Origin: Schlesneria paludicola DSM 18645
GTDB taxonomy: Bacteria; Planctomycetota; Planctomycetia; Planctomycetales; Planctomycetaceae
Direction: 5' to 3'
DNA: 32,806 nucleotides
Assembly (NCBI GenBank): GCA_945869955.1
Contig: CAMBQP010000045.1
Location: 1 to 32,806, forward strand
Part shown: positions 1 through 9,100 of the stretch, piece by piece
How the letters are laid out: every line of letters begins with the position of its first letter
How positions within the stretch are numbered: position 1 is the first letter of the stretch
The notes under the pieces: model-generated
Seen by the model: the letters and a program-made list of their open reading frames with translations, nothing else
The model's database searches: none
What the model was told of the DNA's origin: nothing
Program-made: the position numbers and the translations under genes

Positions 1-756
1 CAGCAATGGATTCACGGGGATGGGGATGCAAAGACCCGCGAAGCCTGCGTGTTCGCGTTAAATGCCGCGACAGGTGACGAAATCTGGAGAGTCGACCGTC
101 CCAGTGACGCTCATTCCGAAAACGAATCGTCCTATGCCTCCGCAGTGCTCTATCAAGACGGCGATCAGAAGTTTTTACTCTCGCACGGGGCCGATTTCAT
201 TGTGGCTCATGATTTGAAGGATGGGCATGAACTCTGGCGATGCGGCGACCTGAACAAGAAGTCAAACTACGACCCAACGCTGCGATTTGTCGCCTCACCG
301 GTGGTAGCCCGTGACCTGATTGTCGTTCCCACGGCGAAGAAGGGGCCGATCATCGCCTTGAAAGCGAATGGCCACGGTGACATCACGCACAATGCGGAAT
401 CTCACTGGTGGAGTTCGGTGAGAACGCCCGATGTCCCTTCACCGCTGATTGTCGGTGACCTGGTCTATCTTTGCATGGAAAATGGGGACTTGGCAATTCT
501 TCGCGCCCGCACCGGTGAACAACTCGACTATCAGCGGACGAACCGTCAGCGTCATCGGGCTTCGCCCGTTTACGCGGATGGCCGAATCTATCTCACTGCT
601 CGTGATGGAAAGACGACCGTCGTGAAAGCGTCTGAAAAAGTCGAGATACTGTCCGAAAATGATTTGGCCGAGAGTATCTCGGCGTCGCCAGCCTTTTCAA
701 ATGGCATGATCTTCTTGCGAGGTTACAATCATTTGTGGGCCATTTCTCAGAAGTAA
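1..756 (+). CDS. PQQ-like beta-propeller repeat protein, 5'-truncated
   Basis: The reading frame is open from the first base of the window to the TAA at 754-756, so this is the C-terminal part (about 251 residues) of a larger gene whose start lies outside. A GTG at 49 is an internal Val codon, not a start. The protein carries repeated propeller blades with the PQQ-repeat signature: FALNAATGDEIWRV near the edge, AHDLKDGHELWRCG further on, and a weaker ILRARTGEQLDYQR. Blade-type segments such as ASPVVARDLIVV and SPLIVGDLVYL alternate with them. Proteins of this type (PQQ-binding-like or BamB-like propellers) are usually exported in planctomycetes, and many bind no PQQ. No catalytic residues can be named. 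The signal peptide would lie in the missing part. Family is clear; function is not. Confidence 0.85.
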   Translation, partial: QQWIHGDGDAKTREACVFALNAATGDEIWRVDRPSDAHSENESSYASAVLYQDGDQKFLLSHGADFIVAHDLKDGHELWRCGDLNKKSNYDPTLRFVASPVVARDLIVVPTAKKGPIIALKANGHGDITHNAESHWWSSVRTPDVPSPLIVGDLVYLCMENGDLAILRARTGEQLDYQRTNRQRHRASPVYADGRIYLTARDGKTTVVKASEKVEILSENDLAESISASPAFSNGMIFLRGYNHLWAISQK

Positions 757-946
757 CTCAACGTCATTGTTCACGGCCGATGAATGAGGATCAGAGAAAT
801 CGTGCGTATGAACACCACCGCTGGCAATTCTGGGACCCGTGAGCAGACTTGGCCCTCGTTGTGGAATAAATAAGTTTTTCCTGGGATGCGATTCGCCCGT
901 GGGGCGTAACTTGCAGCGAATCAGCCACCGATCGGAGACCCTGCTT
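757..946. other. intergenic region upstream of the CBM9-like gene
   Basis: This stretch has no convincing gene if the downstream gene starts at TTG 947. It holds an AT-rich patch near 860-875 and a small GC-rich hairpin (CGCCC/GGGCG around a 3-nt loop) near 893-905. No promoter matches well enough to call. If the downstream gene instead starts at GTG 839, most of this stretch would be coding. Confidence 0.4.
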
Positions 947-1603
947 TTGAACCAGATTGTTCCGCCGAGGTTTCTGTTTCGCTGGTCGTTCCCGGCCCGA
1001 AACCTGAAGAAAATTCCCAAGTCGTCCGGGCGGTTACTGGATCTGCCCGAGGAATGCCTGCTCCCTTCTCTCGGTGAATTGGATCAGCAGCGCGACTTCG
1101 CCAAAGTGAAGCTCGCCTGGAACGACGACGGATTCGGAGTCAGTGTCGAGGTTTCAGGCCGTTCAAATCGGCCGCAAGGCCTGGCGAATGAGAATGATCG
1201 TCCCAACGGGGTCTGGGTATGGGTCAATACACGAAACACGCAAACGGTCCATCGTGCAACGCGATTCTGTCACCATTTTATTCTGCTCCCCATCGGGGGA
1301 GGGCCAAAACAAGCAGATCCGGTGGTTCGTCCGGCGCTGGTCGCCCGAGCGCGGGAGGAAAACCCCCTTCCGGATGCGGAGTTGGTTCAGATCCAGTCCG
1401 AAGTGACTCGAACCGGCTATTGGCTGGATGCGTGGTTTCCCAAAGAGGTGTTTGTCGGCTTTGAACCCGAAACCCACGGTCAAATCGGATTTCATTACCT
1501 GATTCATGATTCGGAATTGGGTGACCAGACATTGGCCGTCGGTGCGGAATTTCCTTACGAATCTGACCCCAGCTTGTGGCAGACTGTGGAACTGAATCGG
1601 TAA
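947..1603 (+). CDS. CBM9/DOMON-like beta-sandwich protein
   Basis: About 218 residues when read from TTG 947, which has a GGAG ten bases upstream. The frame is open back to a GTG at 839, but the extra 36 residues look non-coding in composition, while homologues I recall begin close to the VPPRFLFRW segment. Typical features of this family are VKLAWNDDGFGVSVEV (a beta-strand core like family 9 carbohydrate-binding or DOMON domains), VWVWVNTRNTQTVHRATRFCHHF, and a C-terminal AEFPYESDPSLWQTVEL. There is no signal peptide and no membrane segment, so the protein is probably cytoplasmic despite the carbohydrate-binding fold. No catalytic residues are recognisable. The fold assignment is by resemblance and the ligand is unknown. 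The family appears widespread in planctomycetes, typically annotated hypothetical. Confidence 0.65.
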   Translation: MNQIVPPRFLFRWSFPARNLKKIPKSSGRLLDLPEECLLPSLGELDQQRDFAKVKLAWNDDGFGVSVEVSGRSNRPQGLANENDRPNGVWVWVNTRNTQTVHRATRFCHHFILLPIGGGPKQADPVVRPALVARAREENPLPDAELVQIQSEVTRTGYWLDAWFPKEVFVGFEPETHGQIGFHYLIHDSELGDQTLAVGAEFPYESDPSLWQTVELNR

Positions 1604-1720
1604 CGTCACCTGTGCCTCGGGATCACGTCCCCAAACCCGTTTTTGCAATCCGGTTTTTCGCGATGAGATTTCCGCAGGGGAATGTTGCAGGGCGAAAGCA
1701 ACCGCGAAATTTTCCCCAGA

Positions 1721-1747
1721 TTGATCGCCGTTATTTTCCGCAATAAT
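1721..1747 (+). promoter_or_regulatory. possible sigma70-type promoter for the thioesterase gene
   Basis: TTGATC (1721-1726) and AATAAT (1742-1747) match the -35 and -10 boxes at 4/6 and 5/6, with a 15-base spacer that is shorter than ideal. The position, about 40 bases before the ATG at 1785 in an AT-richer stretch, fits a start site for that gene. This is a weak prediction from sequence only. Confidence 0.25.
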
Positions 1748-1784
1748 CATTCAATTCCTACAGTAAGCAGGTGAAGTCGACACG

Positions 1785-2165
1785 ATGGAACACTCGATTC
1801 AAATTCGCGTTCGGTACTGTGAAACCGACGCGATGGGCTTTTTGCATCATTCGCAGTTTTTCAACTACTTTGAACAGGGAAGAACCGAACTCTTACGGTC
1901 GCAGGGGGGCTGCTATCGCGACATCGAAGAAGCAGGATTATTTCTGGTGGTGGTCCGATTACAGTGCAACTATCACTCCCCCGCCCGCTATGATGACGTG
2001 CTGACGCTGATCACCACCGTCGAAAATATTTCGGCCGTGAAGATCGAGCACAGTTATCGTTTACACTGCGGCGAGCGATTGTTGGCTTCGGCCAGCAGTA
2101 CTTTGGCCTGTGTTGATCGAGCGGGAAAAATACAGAGACTTCCCGAATCGGTCACTTCGAAGTAA
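1785..2165 (+). CDS. acyl-CoA thioesterase, YbgC/4HBT hotdog family
   Basis: 126 residues, the normal size for a single hotdog domain. The N-terminus reads IRVRYCETDAMGFLHHSQFF and continues NYFEQGRTELLR, the hallmark active-site strand, loop and helix of 4-hydroxybenzoyl-CoA thioesterase and YbgC proteins. Asp15 sits at the place of the catalytic Asp in this family, and His21/His22 replace the usual V-Y-H segment. The middle part, CNYHSPARYDDVLTLITTV, is the typical second half of the fold. Such enzymes hydrolyse short-chain or aromatic acyl-CoA thioesters in the cytoplasm. The exact substrate cannot be read from the sequence. In proteobacteria ybgC sits with tol-pal; that context is absent here, since the next gene is a SecA-like ATPase 87 bases downstream. 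The ATG at 1785 has a CAGGTGAAG-type binding site upstream. Confidence 0.88.
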   Translation: MEHSIQIRVRYCETDAMGFLHHSQFFNYFEQGRTELLRSQGGCYRDIEEAGLFLVVVRLQCNYHSPARYDDVLTLITTVENISAVKIEHSYRLHCGERLLASASSTLACVDRAGKIQRLPESVTSK

Positions 2166-2189
2166 GCTCGGCATCATCCGGAATTCGAT

Positions 2190-2218
2190 CGATTAACAAC
2201 GATGAACAACGATCAACA
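2190..2218. repeat. imperfect tandem repeat, unit about 10 bp
   Basis: The segment between the thioesterase and SecA-like genes contains imperfect consecutive copies of a GATgAACAAC-type unit (GATTAACAAC, GATGAACAAC, GATCAACAC). It is one of several short intergenic duplications in this window. Confidence 0.5.
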
Positions 2219-2252
2219 CAGACTCAATGTTTTCAATTGGTAGGTAACCGAA

Positions 2253-4196
2253 ATGTCGTCGCTGTCTGACTTGTGGCATTTGACGAAATCTGCCGGGCGG
2301 CCCATGGCGGCGCGGATCTCGCGCTGGCGTCGCCTTGCAAATCGGATTCTGGCCCTCTCGGAAATCTATTCTCAGTACAGCGATGAGAAAATGCTCGAGC
2401 TGGCGAAAGACCTGCGCTGGCGATCCAAGTCCGGCACGGCGCTCGCCGATTTGTTGCCGGAAGCGTACGGCCTGGTGCGTGAGACCGCGCGCCGCGTGCT
2501 GGGGCAGCAGCATTATCCGGTACAAATCATGGGCGGGATTGGGTTATTCGAAGGGGGACTCGCCGAAATGCAGACGGGTGAGGGAAAAACCCTCACCGCG
2601 ACGTTACCGACCTTTTTACGAGCGTTACCGGGCCGAGGCTGTCACGTGGTCACCGTGAATGACTATCTCGCCCAGCGCGACTGCGATCAGATGGGGCCGA
2701 TTTACGAGAAACTCGGTTTATCCGTCGGTTGCGTCGTCTCGGCCAGTGAACCGGATGAAAGACGGCGTGCCTATTGGAAAGACATCACCTACGCAACCAG
2801 CCGCGAGATTGGTTTTGATTTTCTGCGGGATCGCTTAAAAGTCGGTGCCCAGCTGGACGAAATGCACCGCCCTCGCCTGTTTCAGCATGCCGAAATTTCG
2901 GAAGACGGACCTGTTCAGCGTGGGCATCATTTTGCACTGGTTGACGAAGCGGACAGCGTACTGATTGACGATGCCGTGACGCCGTTGATTATCGGTCTCG
3001 AACGGGACGCAACCGTGGAGTTTGACGCGTTACTGAACTGGTCCCGTGATCTGGTCCCGCAACTGGAGGTCGGTGTCGATTTCTTGTTTGATCCGGGCAA
3101 ACGAACGGTGGAACTCACCAATGCCGGGACTCGTAAAGTAGTTTTGGCCAGTAAACCGGCGCTGATGAATTCGTTTGATACCGAAAAAATCTACACCCAG
3201 GTCGAGCAGGCGATTCGAGCCCGTTACGCGTACGAGCGAGGTCGTGACTATCTCATCAACAAAGATGAGGAAGTGGCAATTGTCGACGAAGGGACCGGAC
3301 GAACCCTGGAAGGGCGAAAATGGCAGGCGGGTTTGCACCAGGCGATTGAAGCCAAAGAGAATGTCCCCATCACGGCAGAAACCGGGGAAGCGGCTCGAAT
3401 CACCGTGCAGACGTTTTTTCGTCGTTACGAAAACATTGCTGGCATGACCGGGACCGGGATCCAGGCTGGTCGAGAATTTCATCACACCTACGGATTAAGC
3501 GTCACGACAATCCCCACGCATCGTCCCTGTATTCGTGAGGGATTACCACCACGGATCTTTGCGAATCAAGAAGCCAAACGTCAGGCGCTCGTTCCCGAGA
3601 TCGAGCGATTGTACCAAGCCGGACGAGCCGTTCTGATCGGAACCCCTTCGGTCGAAGCCTCTGAAGCCCTGGGGCGTGCGTTAAAATCGCGCGAGATTGA
3701 TTGCCTGATTCTGAATGCCTTGTTCCATGAAGCCGAAGCGGAAATCATCTCGCAGGCGGGACAACCGGGACGCATCACCATCGCCACCAATATGGCTGGT
3801 CGAGGGACCGATATCCTGTTGCATGAAGACGTGCGGAAAAATGGTGGGTTGCACGTGATTGCGACCGAAATGCATACCAATCGTCGTATCGACCGGCAGT
3901 TGGTCGGACGAGCTGCTCGACAGGGGGACCCAGGTTCCTATCAGTTCTGGCTGTCGCTCGACGACGAACTTTTCCGATATGTGCGGACCGAGCACTTAAA
4001 CAAACTGAAAGCCAAAGCCAACTCGGTGGGGACACTGGAACTCCCCGGTCGCTGGATTCGAACCTTCCGCCGAACGCAGCGAATCATTGAAAGCCAAGAG
4101 CGAAAACATCGTAAGCAACTGCTGAAAATGGAAAAAAGTCGAGAAAAGATGTGCCGGGCGATGGGATTGGATCCGTACCTCGAATTGCCCGAGTAA
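2253..4196 (+). CDS. short SecA-type translocase ATPase lacking the C-terminal third
   Basis: 647 residues, against about 830-950 for housekeeping SecA. The nucleotide-binding core is complete: Walker A MQTGEGKT (106-113), the TVNDYLAQRD motif (134-143), Walker B/DEAD DEADSVLIDDA (231-241), the NBD2 motif NMAGRGTDI (513-521) and QLVGRAARQGDPGS soon after. The preprotein cross-linking region lies between the two halves. After FWLSLDDELFRYV only about 80 residues remain, ending in a basic helix resembling the start of the helical scaffold. The rest of the scaffold/wing region and the Cys-rich zinc tail are missing. The natural stop and the clean reading frame argue against a recent truncation. 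Similar short SecA paralogs exist beside a full-length SecA in planctomycetes and some proteobacteria; I infer a specialised export role or an accessory ATPase, but the substrate is unknown. Confidence 0.85.
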   Translation: MSSLSDLWHLTKSAGRPMAARISRWRRLANRILALSEIYSQYSDEKMLELAKDLRWRSKSGTALADLLPEAYGLVRETARRVLGQQHYPVQIMGGIGLFEGGLAEMQTGEGKTLTATLPTFLRALPGRGCHVVTVNDYLAQRDCDQMGPIYEKLGLSVGCVVSASEPDERRRAYWKDITYATSREIGFDFLRDRLKVGAQLDEMHRPRLFQHAEISEDGPVQRGHHFALVDEADSVLIDDAVTPLIIGLERDATVEFDALLNWSRDLVPQLEVGVDFLFDPGKRTVELTNAGTRKVVLASKPALMNSFDTEKIYTQVEQAIRARYAYERGRDYLINKDEEVAIVDEGTGRTLEGRKWQAGLHQAIEAKENVPITAETGEAARITVQTFFRRYENIAGMTGTGIQAGREFHHTYGLSVTTIPTHRPCIREGLPPRIFANQEAKRQALVPEIERLYQAGRAVLIGTPSVEASEALGRALKSREIDCLILNALFHEAEAEIISQAGQPGRITIATNMAGRGTDILLHEDVRKNGGLHVIATEMHTNRRIDRQLVGRAARQGDPGSYQFWLSLDDELFRYVRTEHLNKLKAKANSVGTLELPGRWIRTFRRTQRIIESQERKHRKQLLKMEKSREKMCRAMGLDPYLELPE

Positions 4197-4277
4197 CATT
4201 CCTCCCGGTTACGGCTCGTTCCTTTGCGCGATTGCTCATACAGCAACACAGTCTATTTTGGTACGAAAATCCTACTC

Positions 4278-5042
4278 ATGTCGCAAACACCCTTTCAACA
4301 ACTCCTCAGCCGCTGGCAGGCTGGTGAACTGGATCTGAATCGACTCGAACACGAGATCCGTACCACCTTTGCCGCGACCACCCTCGCAGCGGATGTCCAA
4401 ATTGACATGGATCGGCAGCGACGTTGTGGTTATCCCGAAGTCGTTTACGGTCCTGGAAAAACTCCGGAAGCGGTGCGTGAGGTCTTTCGGGCACAGCGTG
4501 CGGCGGGGCAGAATTCGTTTGCAACGCGGGTCACGTCTGATCAGGCCGATTTCGTTTGTCAGGAATTTCCTCAGGCGGTCTATCATCCGATCGCCCGGAC
4601 GCTGGCTCAGATGAATCATCCCGCCACACCCCGCGGCCGTGTCATCGTGGTGTCGGCCGGAACCAGTGATCGACCGATCGCCGAAGAAGCACTCGAAACC
4701 TCACGCTGGATGGGATGTGATGCGGTTCTTGTGCTTGACGTTGGTGTGGCCGGTCCTCAGCGAATCTTGGCACAGCGGGAACAACTTGCAACCGGTGACG
4801 CGATCGTTGTGGTCGCGGGAATGGAAGGGGCCTTGCCGTCCGTCGTGGCGGGTTGGGTCAGTGTGCCCGTGATTGCCGTTCCGACCAGTGTCGGTTACGG
4901 TGCCAATCTGGGAGGCTTCGCGCCGTTATTGGGAATGCTCAACAGTTGTGCGGCAAATGTGGCCGTCGTGAATATCGACGCCGGCTTCAAAGGGGGTTAT
5001 CTTGCAAGCCTGATTGCCCGGCAGGCGGGACAGGCTCGTTAG
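4278..5042 (+). CDS. larB: LarB, nickel-pincer cofactor biosynthesis carboxylase/hydrolase
   Basis: 254 residues, close to the roughly 246 of Lactobacillus LarB. LarB carboxylates and hydrolyses nicotinic acid adenine dinucleotide, the first step to the nickel-pincer nucleotide of lactate racemase and other LarA-type enzymes. The C-terminal PurE-like domain is plain: VSAGTSDRPIAEEA (125-138), GMEGALPSVVAG (181-192), PTSVGYGANLGG (202-213) and LNSCAANVAVVNIDAGF (221-237). Cys224 in LNSCA corresponds to the Cys that forms the NAD adduct in the characterised enzyme. The N-terminal helix AGELDLNRLEHEI is also typical. I chose ATG 4278; an in-frame TTG at 4224 only adds non-family residues. No larC, larE or larA homologue lies in the window, so partners must be elsewhere or absent. 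Confidence 0.9.
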   Translation: MSQTPFQQLLSRWQAGELDLNRLEHEIRTTFAATTLAADVQIDMDRQRRCGYPEVVYGPGKTPEAVREVFRAQRAAGQNSFATRVTSDQADFVCQEFPQAVYHPIARTLAQMNHPATPRGRVIVVSAGTSDRPIAEEALETSRWMGCDAVLVLDVGVAGPQRILAQREQLATGDAIVVVAGMEGALPSVVAGWVSVPVIAVPTSVGYGANLGGFAPLLGMLNSCAANVAVVNIDAGFKGGYLASLIARQAGQAR

Positions 5043-5062
5043 AGTCGAAATGAATCGAACGG

Positions 5063-5088
5063 GAGGAATCTCGAGTCTGAGGTTCCTC
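5063..5088 (+). terminator. strong hairpin 20 bases after larB
   Basis: GAGGAATCTC pairs with GAGGTTCCTC over ten base pairs (one T-G wobble) around a 6-nt loop, beginning 21 bases after the larB stop codon. There is no U-tract after it, so it is either a factor-dependent terminator or a 3'-end stabilising stem. It is the best hairpin of its kind in the window. Confidence 0.5.
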
Positions 5089-5094
5089 AAATGC

Positions 5095-5138
5095 AGACAA
5101 TCGACAGACAATCGACAGACCAGGGATAGACCAGGGAC
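5095..5138. repeat. two nested short tandem duplications
   Basis: AGACAATCGAC occurs twice head to tail (5095-5105, 5106-5116), followed directly by two copies of AGACCAGGG separated by AT (5117-5125, 5128-5136). The whole block lies in the larB-nnrD gap and has no coding role. Confidence 0.7.
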
Positions 5139-5174
5139 GGGGAACTCCTCATGCTCTCGCGTTAAAGGGATTTC

Positions 5175-6059
5175 ATGACGCAATTGTTGAAAATTCAGTT
5201 AGTGAACACAATTCCCCATCCACCCGCCCGCAAGGACGATGCGCACAAAGGGGATTGCGGGCGGGCGTTGATCGTCGCCGGGAGTCGGGGGATGAGTGGT
5301 GCGGCCTGTCTGGCGGGGAAGGGGGCCTTGCGCGGGGGGGCCGGTTTGGTCACCATGGCAGTTCCGGATGGAATTCTTGACATCGTGGCGACGTATGAGC
5401 CCTCTTACCTCACCTGTGGCTTGCCCGATGATGAACAGGGCCGACTGGCACGATCCGCCAGTGAACCTCTCGCCGAAGTTCTGGCTCGCCAATCCGCCGT
5501 GGCGATCGGGCCAGGGCTGGGTCAATCCGCCAGTCTGCTGGATCTCGTCACCAGTTTTTACACCTCAATTTCGGTGCCAGCGGTCTTCGATGCGGATGCC
5601 TTGAATCTGCTCGCAAAACGCCCCTATGTGCTGAAGCGAGCTGTAGATCGCCCCGCGCGAATTCTGACTCCCCATGTCGGGGAATTTGCACGTCTGACCG
5701 GATTAGAGATCGAGACAATTCAAGCCAATCGCCAACAACATGCCGCCGAATTTGCCAAGGCAAATCGGGTGATTGTGGTGCTGAAGGGAAAAAATACCGT
5801 GATCACCGATGGTGTTCGCGTGGCATTGAACTCGACCGGCAACTGTGGCATGGCGACCGGCGGAACCGGTGACATCCTGACCGGAATTCTCGTAGCATTG
5901 CTGGCCCAGGGGATGCAGCCGTTTGAAGCGGCGCAACTCGGGGTCCACCTGCATGGACTGGCCGGAGACCTCGCCGCCGGTGAACTCTCGAATCACGGTC
6001 TGATTGCCTCGGATTTGCTCCGATTTATTGGTCCTGCATGGTGTGAAGTCTGTGGTTAG
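5175..6059 (+). CDS. nnrD: ADP/ATP-dependent NAD(P)H-hydrate dehydratase
   Basis: 294 residues; it is the stand-alone C-terminal (carbohydrate-kinase-like) half of the YjeF repair system, which converts damaged NAD(P)HX back to NAD(P)H at the cost of ADP or ATP. Family motifs are in order: HKGDCGRALIVAGS (24-37), GPGLG (112-116), DADALN (139-144), LTPHVGEFARL (164-174), KGKNT (204-208) and GNCGMATGGTGDILTG (222-237), in which Asp233 is the expected catalytic base. The epimerase half (NnrE/YjeF_N) is not fused and not adjacent. ATG 5175 has AAGGG six bases upstream. The gene is preceded by a 132-bp gap with a hairpin and repeats, so it is probably transcribed separately from larB. Confidence 0.92.
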   Translation: MTQLLKIQLVNTIPHPPARKDDAHKGDCGRALIVAGSRGMSGAACLAGKGALRGGAGLVTMAVPDGILDIVATYEPSYLTCGLPDDEQGRLARSASEPLAEVLARQSAVAIGPGLGQSASLLDLVTSFYTSISVPAVFDADALNLLAKRPYVLKRAVDRPARILTPHVGEFARLTGLEIETIQANRQQHAAEFAKANRVIVVLKGKNTVITDGVRVALNSTGNCGMATGGTGDILTGILVALLAQGMQPFEAAQLGVHLHGLAGDLAAGELSNHGLIASDLLRFIGPAWCEVCG

Positions 6060-6077
6060 TGGTTAGTGGTTAGTGGT
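6052..6077. repeat. heptameric tandem repeat GTGGTTA, 3.7 copies
   Basis: Perfect 7-bp units start inside the last codons of the NAD(P)HX dehydratase gene and include its TAG stop. Slippage in this tract would not alter more than the last residue, but it could change the spacing to the next gene. Confidence 0.85.
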
Positions 6078-6101
6078 CCCTAAGACGGAAGTGAAACCTT
6101 G

Positions 6102-9100
6102 ATGTTTGCACAGCTAATAATTTCCACTCCAAGCGGTTCCCGCCGATCTTCGGCGAGCTGGTTATTGTCACTCGTCAGTCTTCTGCTGCTATGCGGGGCG
6201 GGGAGTTCAAACAAGGGGCTGGTTGCCGACGAGGGAATTCCGTTTTTTGAGGCCCACGTCCGTCCGTTACTCGTCGAGCATTGCCAGCAATGTCACGGTC
6301 CCAAAAAGCAGGAAGGGGGACTGCGGCTGGATTCTCGTCTGTCATTAATGCAAGGGGGCGAGCATGGCCCGGCAATGGTTCCTGGCCAACCCGAAAAAAG
6401 TCTGCTTGTCACCGCTGTTCGCCATACGACTGATTTGCAGATGCCCCCCGCCGGCAAACTGCAGGAACGCCAAATCGACTCGCTGGAACAGTGGATCAAA
6501 CAGGGGGCCCCTTGGCCGGTCGAGTCACTCGCCACCGGACCGGCACTGGCCGAACTGCAGCGACAACATTGGGCCTTTCAACCGGTTCGTAACCCTCCAC
6601 TCCCAGCGGTAGGGCAAGCCGATTGGGAACGGACACCGATCGATCGTTTCGTGCTGGCCAAGCTTGAAGCGGCCTCCCTTGCGCCGTCCGCTCCGGCAGA
6701 TCGTCGGACCCTGATTCGTCGTGTGACACTTGATCTGACCGGTCTTCCCCCCACGTCCGATGAGGCCGATTACTTTGTGAATGATCCGCGACCTGACGCG
6801 TACCCCCAACTGATTGAACGGCTACTCAATTCACCTCAGTATGGCGAACAATGGGGCCGACATTGGCTCGATATCGCGCGCTATGCCGATACCAAGGGGT
6901 ATGTCTATGGTCGGGAAGAACGCTTCTGGGTGCATGCCCCCGCTTATCGCGACTGGGTCGTCGACGCCTTCAATCAGGATTTGGGCTATGACCAGTTCCT
7001 GCTCTGGCAGATCGCTGCGGATCAGGCGGTCCCCGATAATGCCGGTGCACAAGCGGCGATGGGCTTTTTGACACTCGGTCGGCGATTCCTGGGGGTCACC
7101 CACGACATCATCGACGATCGGATTGATGTGGTGACACGCGGAACCATGGGGCTAACCGTTGCCTGTGCCCGTTGTCACGATCACAAATATGACCCAATAC
7201 CGACCGCCGACTATTATTCGTTGTACGGTGTGTTTCTGAATTCGACCGAACGACTGCGGAAAAGTGCCGAGCCGACCGTCCGGGACGAGGCTTATCTGGC
7301 CTTTCAGCAGGAACTGGATCAGCGTCTACAGAAGTTAAGCGACACGACGCTCACCAAACGGAACGAAGCGGCAGAACGGGTGCGGCAACGGGTGACTGAT
7401 TATCTGGTCGCGCAGACGGAACTGTCGCGCTATCCCCAGGAAGGATTCGATCAGATTTTGACGCTGACCGATCTGATCCCGACGTTCGTTCGCCGCTGGG
7501 AGGCCTGGTTGGCACTCAGTGTCACCCCCGAAGATCCCGTCTTCGGTCCCTGGAAGCGGTTTTCGCTACTCCCCTTACCCGCAGCCGATTTTGCCACCGG
7601 TGCCGCCGAGATCGTGCGGGAGCTGACCGAGAACCCCAGCAAGGTCAATCCACGAGTCCTCAAGGTGTTGTCCCCGGTTCCCGGTTCGATGCGTGAAGTG
7701 GCCGAGCGATACGGCGCGTTGTTGTCTGAAGTCGATCGCGAATGGAAAGCGGCCTGCGAACAGGCGAAAGGGGCGGGAATGCCCGATCCAGTCCAGTTGG
7801 AATCCCCTACTGACGAGGCTCTGCGTCAGGTGTTGTATCAGCCCGGATCTCCCTGCCTGATCCCGAATGAATCGATCGTTTCAACCGAAACGTTCTACGA
7901 TAGTGGTTCGGTGAACGAGTTATGGAAATTGCAGAGTGAGGTGGATCGCTGGTTGATTCAGTCACCGCTTGCTCCGGCTCATGCCGTTGGCCTGATCGAT
8001 CGCGAAACAATCCGGCCAGCACGGATCTTTCGCCGAGGAAATCCTGCCAATCGTGGCCAGGAAGTCGCCCGCCATTTCGTCTCGGTGGTGGCGGGACCAG
8101 GGCCTGTCCCGTTTCAAGTCGGCAGTGGACGGCTGGAACTGGCCAAGGCGATCATCGATCCCACCAATCCCCTCACCGCTCGCGTCTGGGTCAACCGCGT
8201 CTGGCAAAATCATTTCGGCATCGGACTGGTACGGACGGCGAGCGACTTCGGAATCCGGGCTGAAACACCCAGCCACCCGGAACTGCTCGATTGGCTCGCC
8301 ACACAATTCATCGCAGAGGGCTGGAGCACCAAAAAACTGCACCGGCTGATCCTGTTGTCGAACACCTATCAGCAGCGTTCGGACGACGGTCCGGGATCAA
8401 ACGTCGAGGCGGGGCAGGGGTCCTCGGCACAGGCACAGGCTCGGCAGTTGGATCCTGAGAACCGCTTGCTTTCGCGGATGAATGTCCGTCGGCTCTCGTT
8501 TGAAGAATATCGGGACAGTCTGTTATCGATTGCCGGACGGCTCAATTTACAACCAGGGGGACGGGCCTCGGATCTGTTCGCGGGGAACGGCACCGTTCAC
8601 CAGCGGCGTTCACTGTATGGGCTGGTCGATCGCCAATTTTTGCCGGCAACCTTGCGCGTCTTCGACTTTGCCAATCCCGACCTGCATACACCTCTGCGGA
8701 GCGAAACAACCGTTCCGCAGCAGGCGCTGTTCGCACTGAATCATCCGTTTGTCGCACAGCAGGCGAAGTTCCTCGCAGCCCGAGCGGCACCCAATCCAGG
8801 GGACAGCGAACCGGAAAAAATTCGTCAGCTTTACCGATTGGTCTATCAACGGGAACCAACTCCCCGGCAAATCGCAATCGCGCAAAACTTTCTGGCCACC
8901 GAGGGGCTCGAGCTTCGTGAAAACCCACGTCCGGAATCACTCGCCTGGCAATACGGGTATGGGGCCTTGGACGAGGCAACGAAATCACTGCAGTCATTTC
9001 AGGCATTACCACACTATTCGGGTTCTGCCTGGCAGGGAGGGACCAGTTTCCCGGATGCGGCACTCGGCTGGGTTCAGTTGACCGCCACCGGAGGACATCC

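Noticed and set aside
839-946. Upstream extension of the CBM9-like gene from GTG 839.
   Set aside because: The 36 residues lack similarity to remembered family starts, and TTG 947 has a better binding site. It cannot be excluded.
1163-1750. A 195-codon open frame on the - strand under the CBM9-like gene.
   Set aside because: It is a shadow of a GC-rich + strand gene with no family features, and it overlaps the stronger gene entirely.
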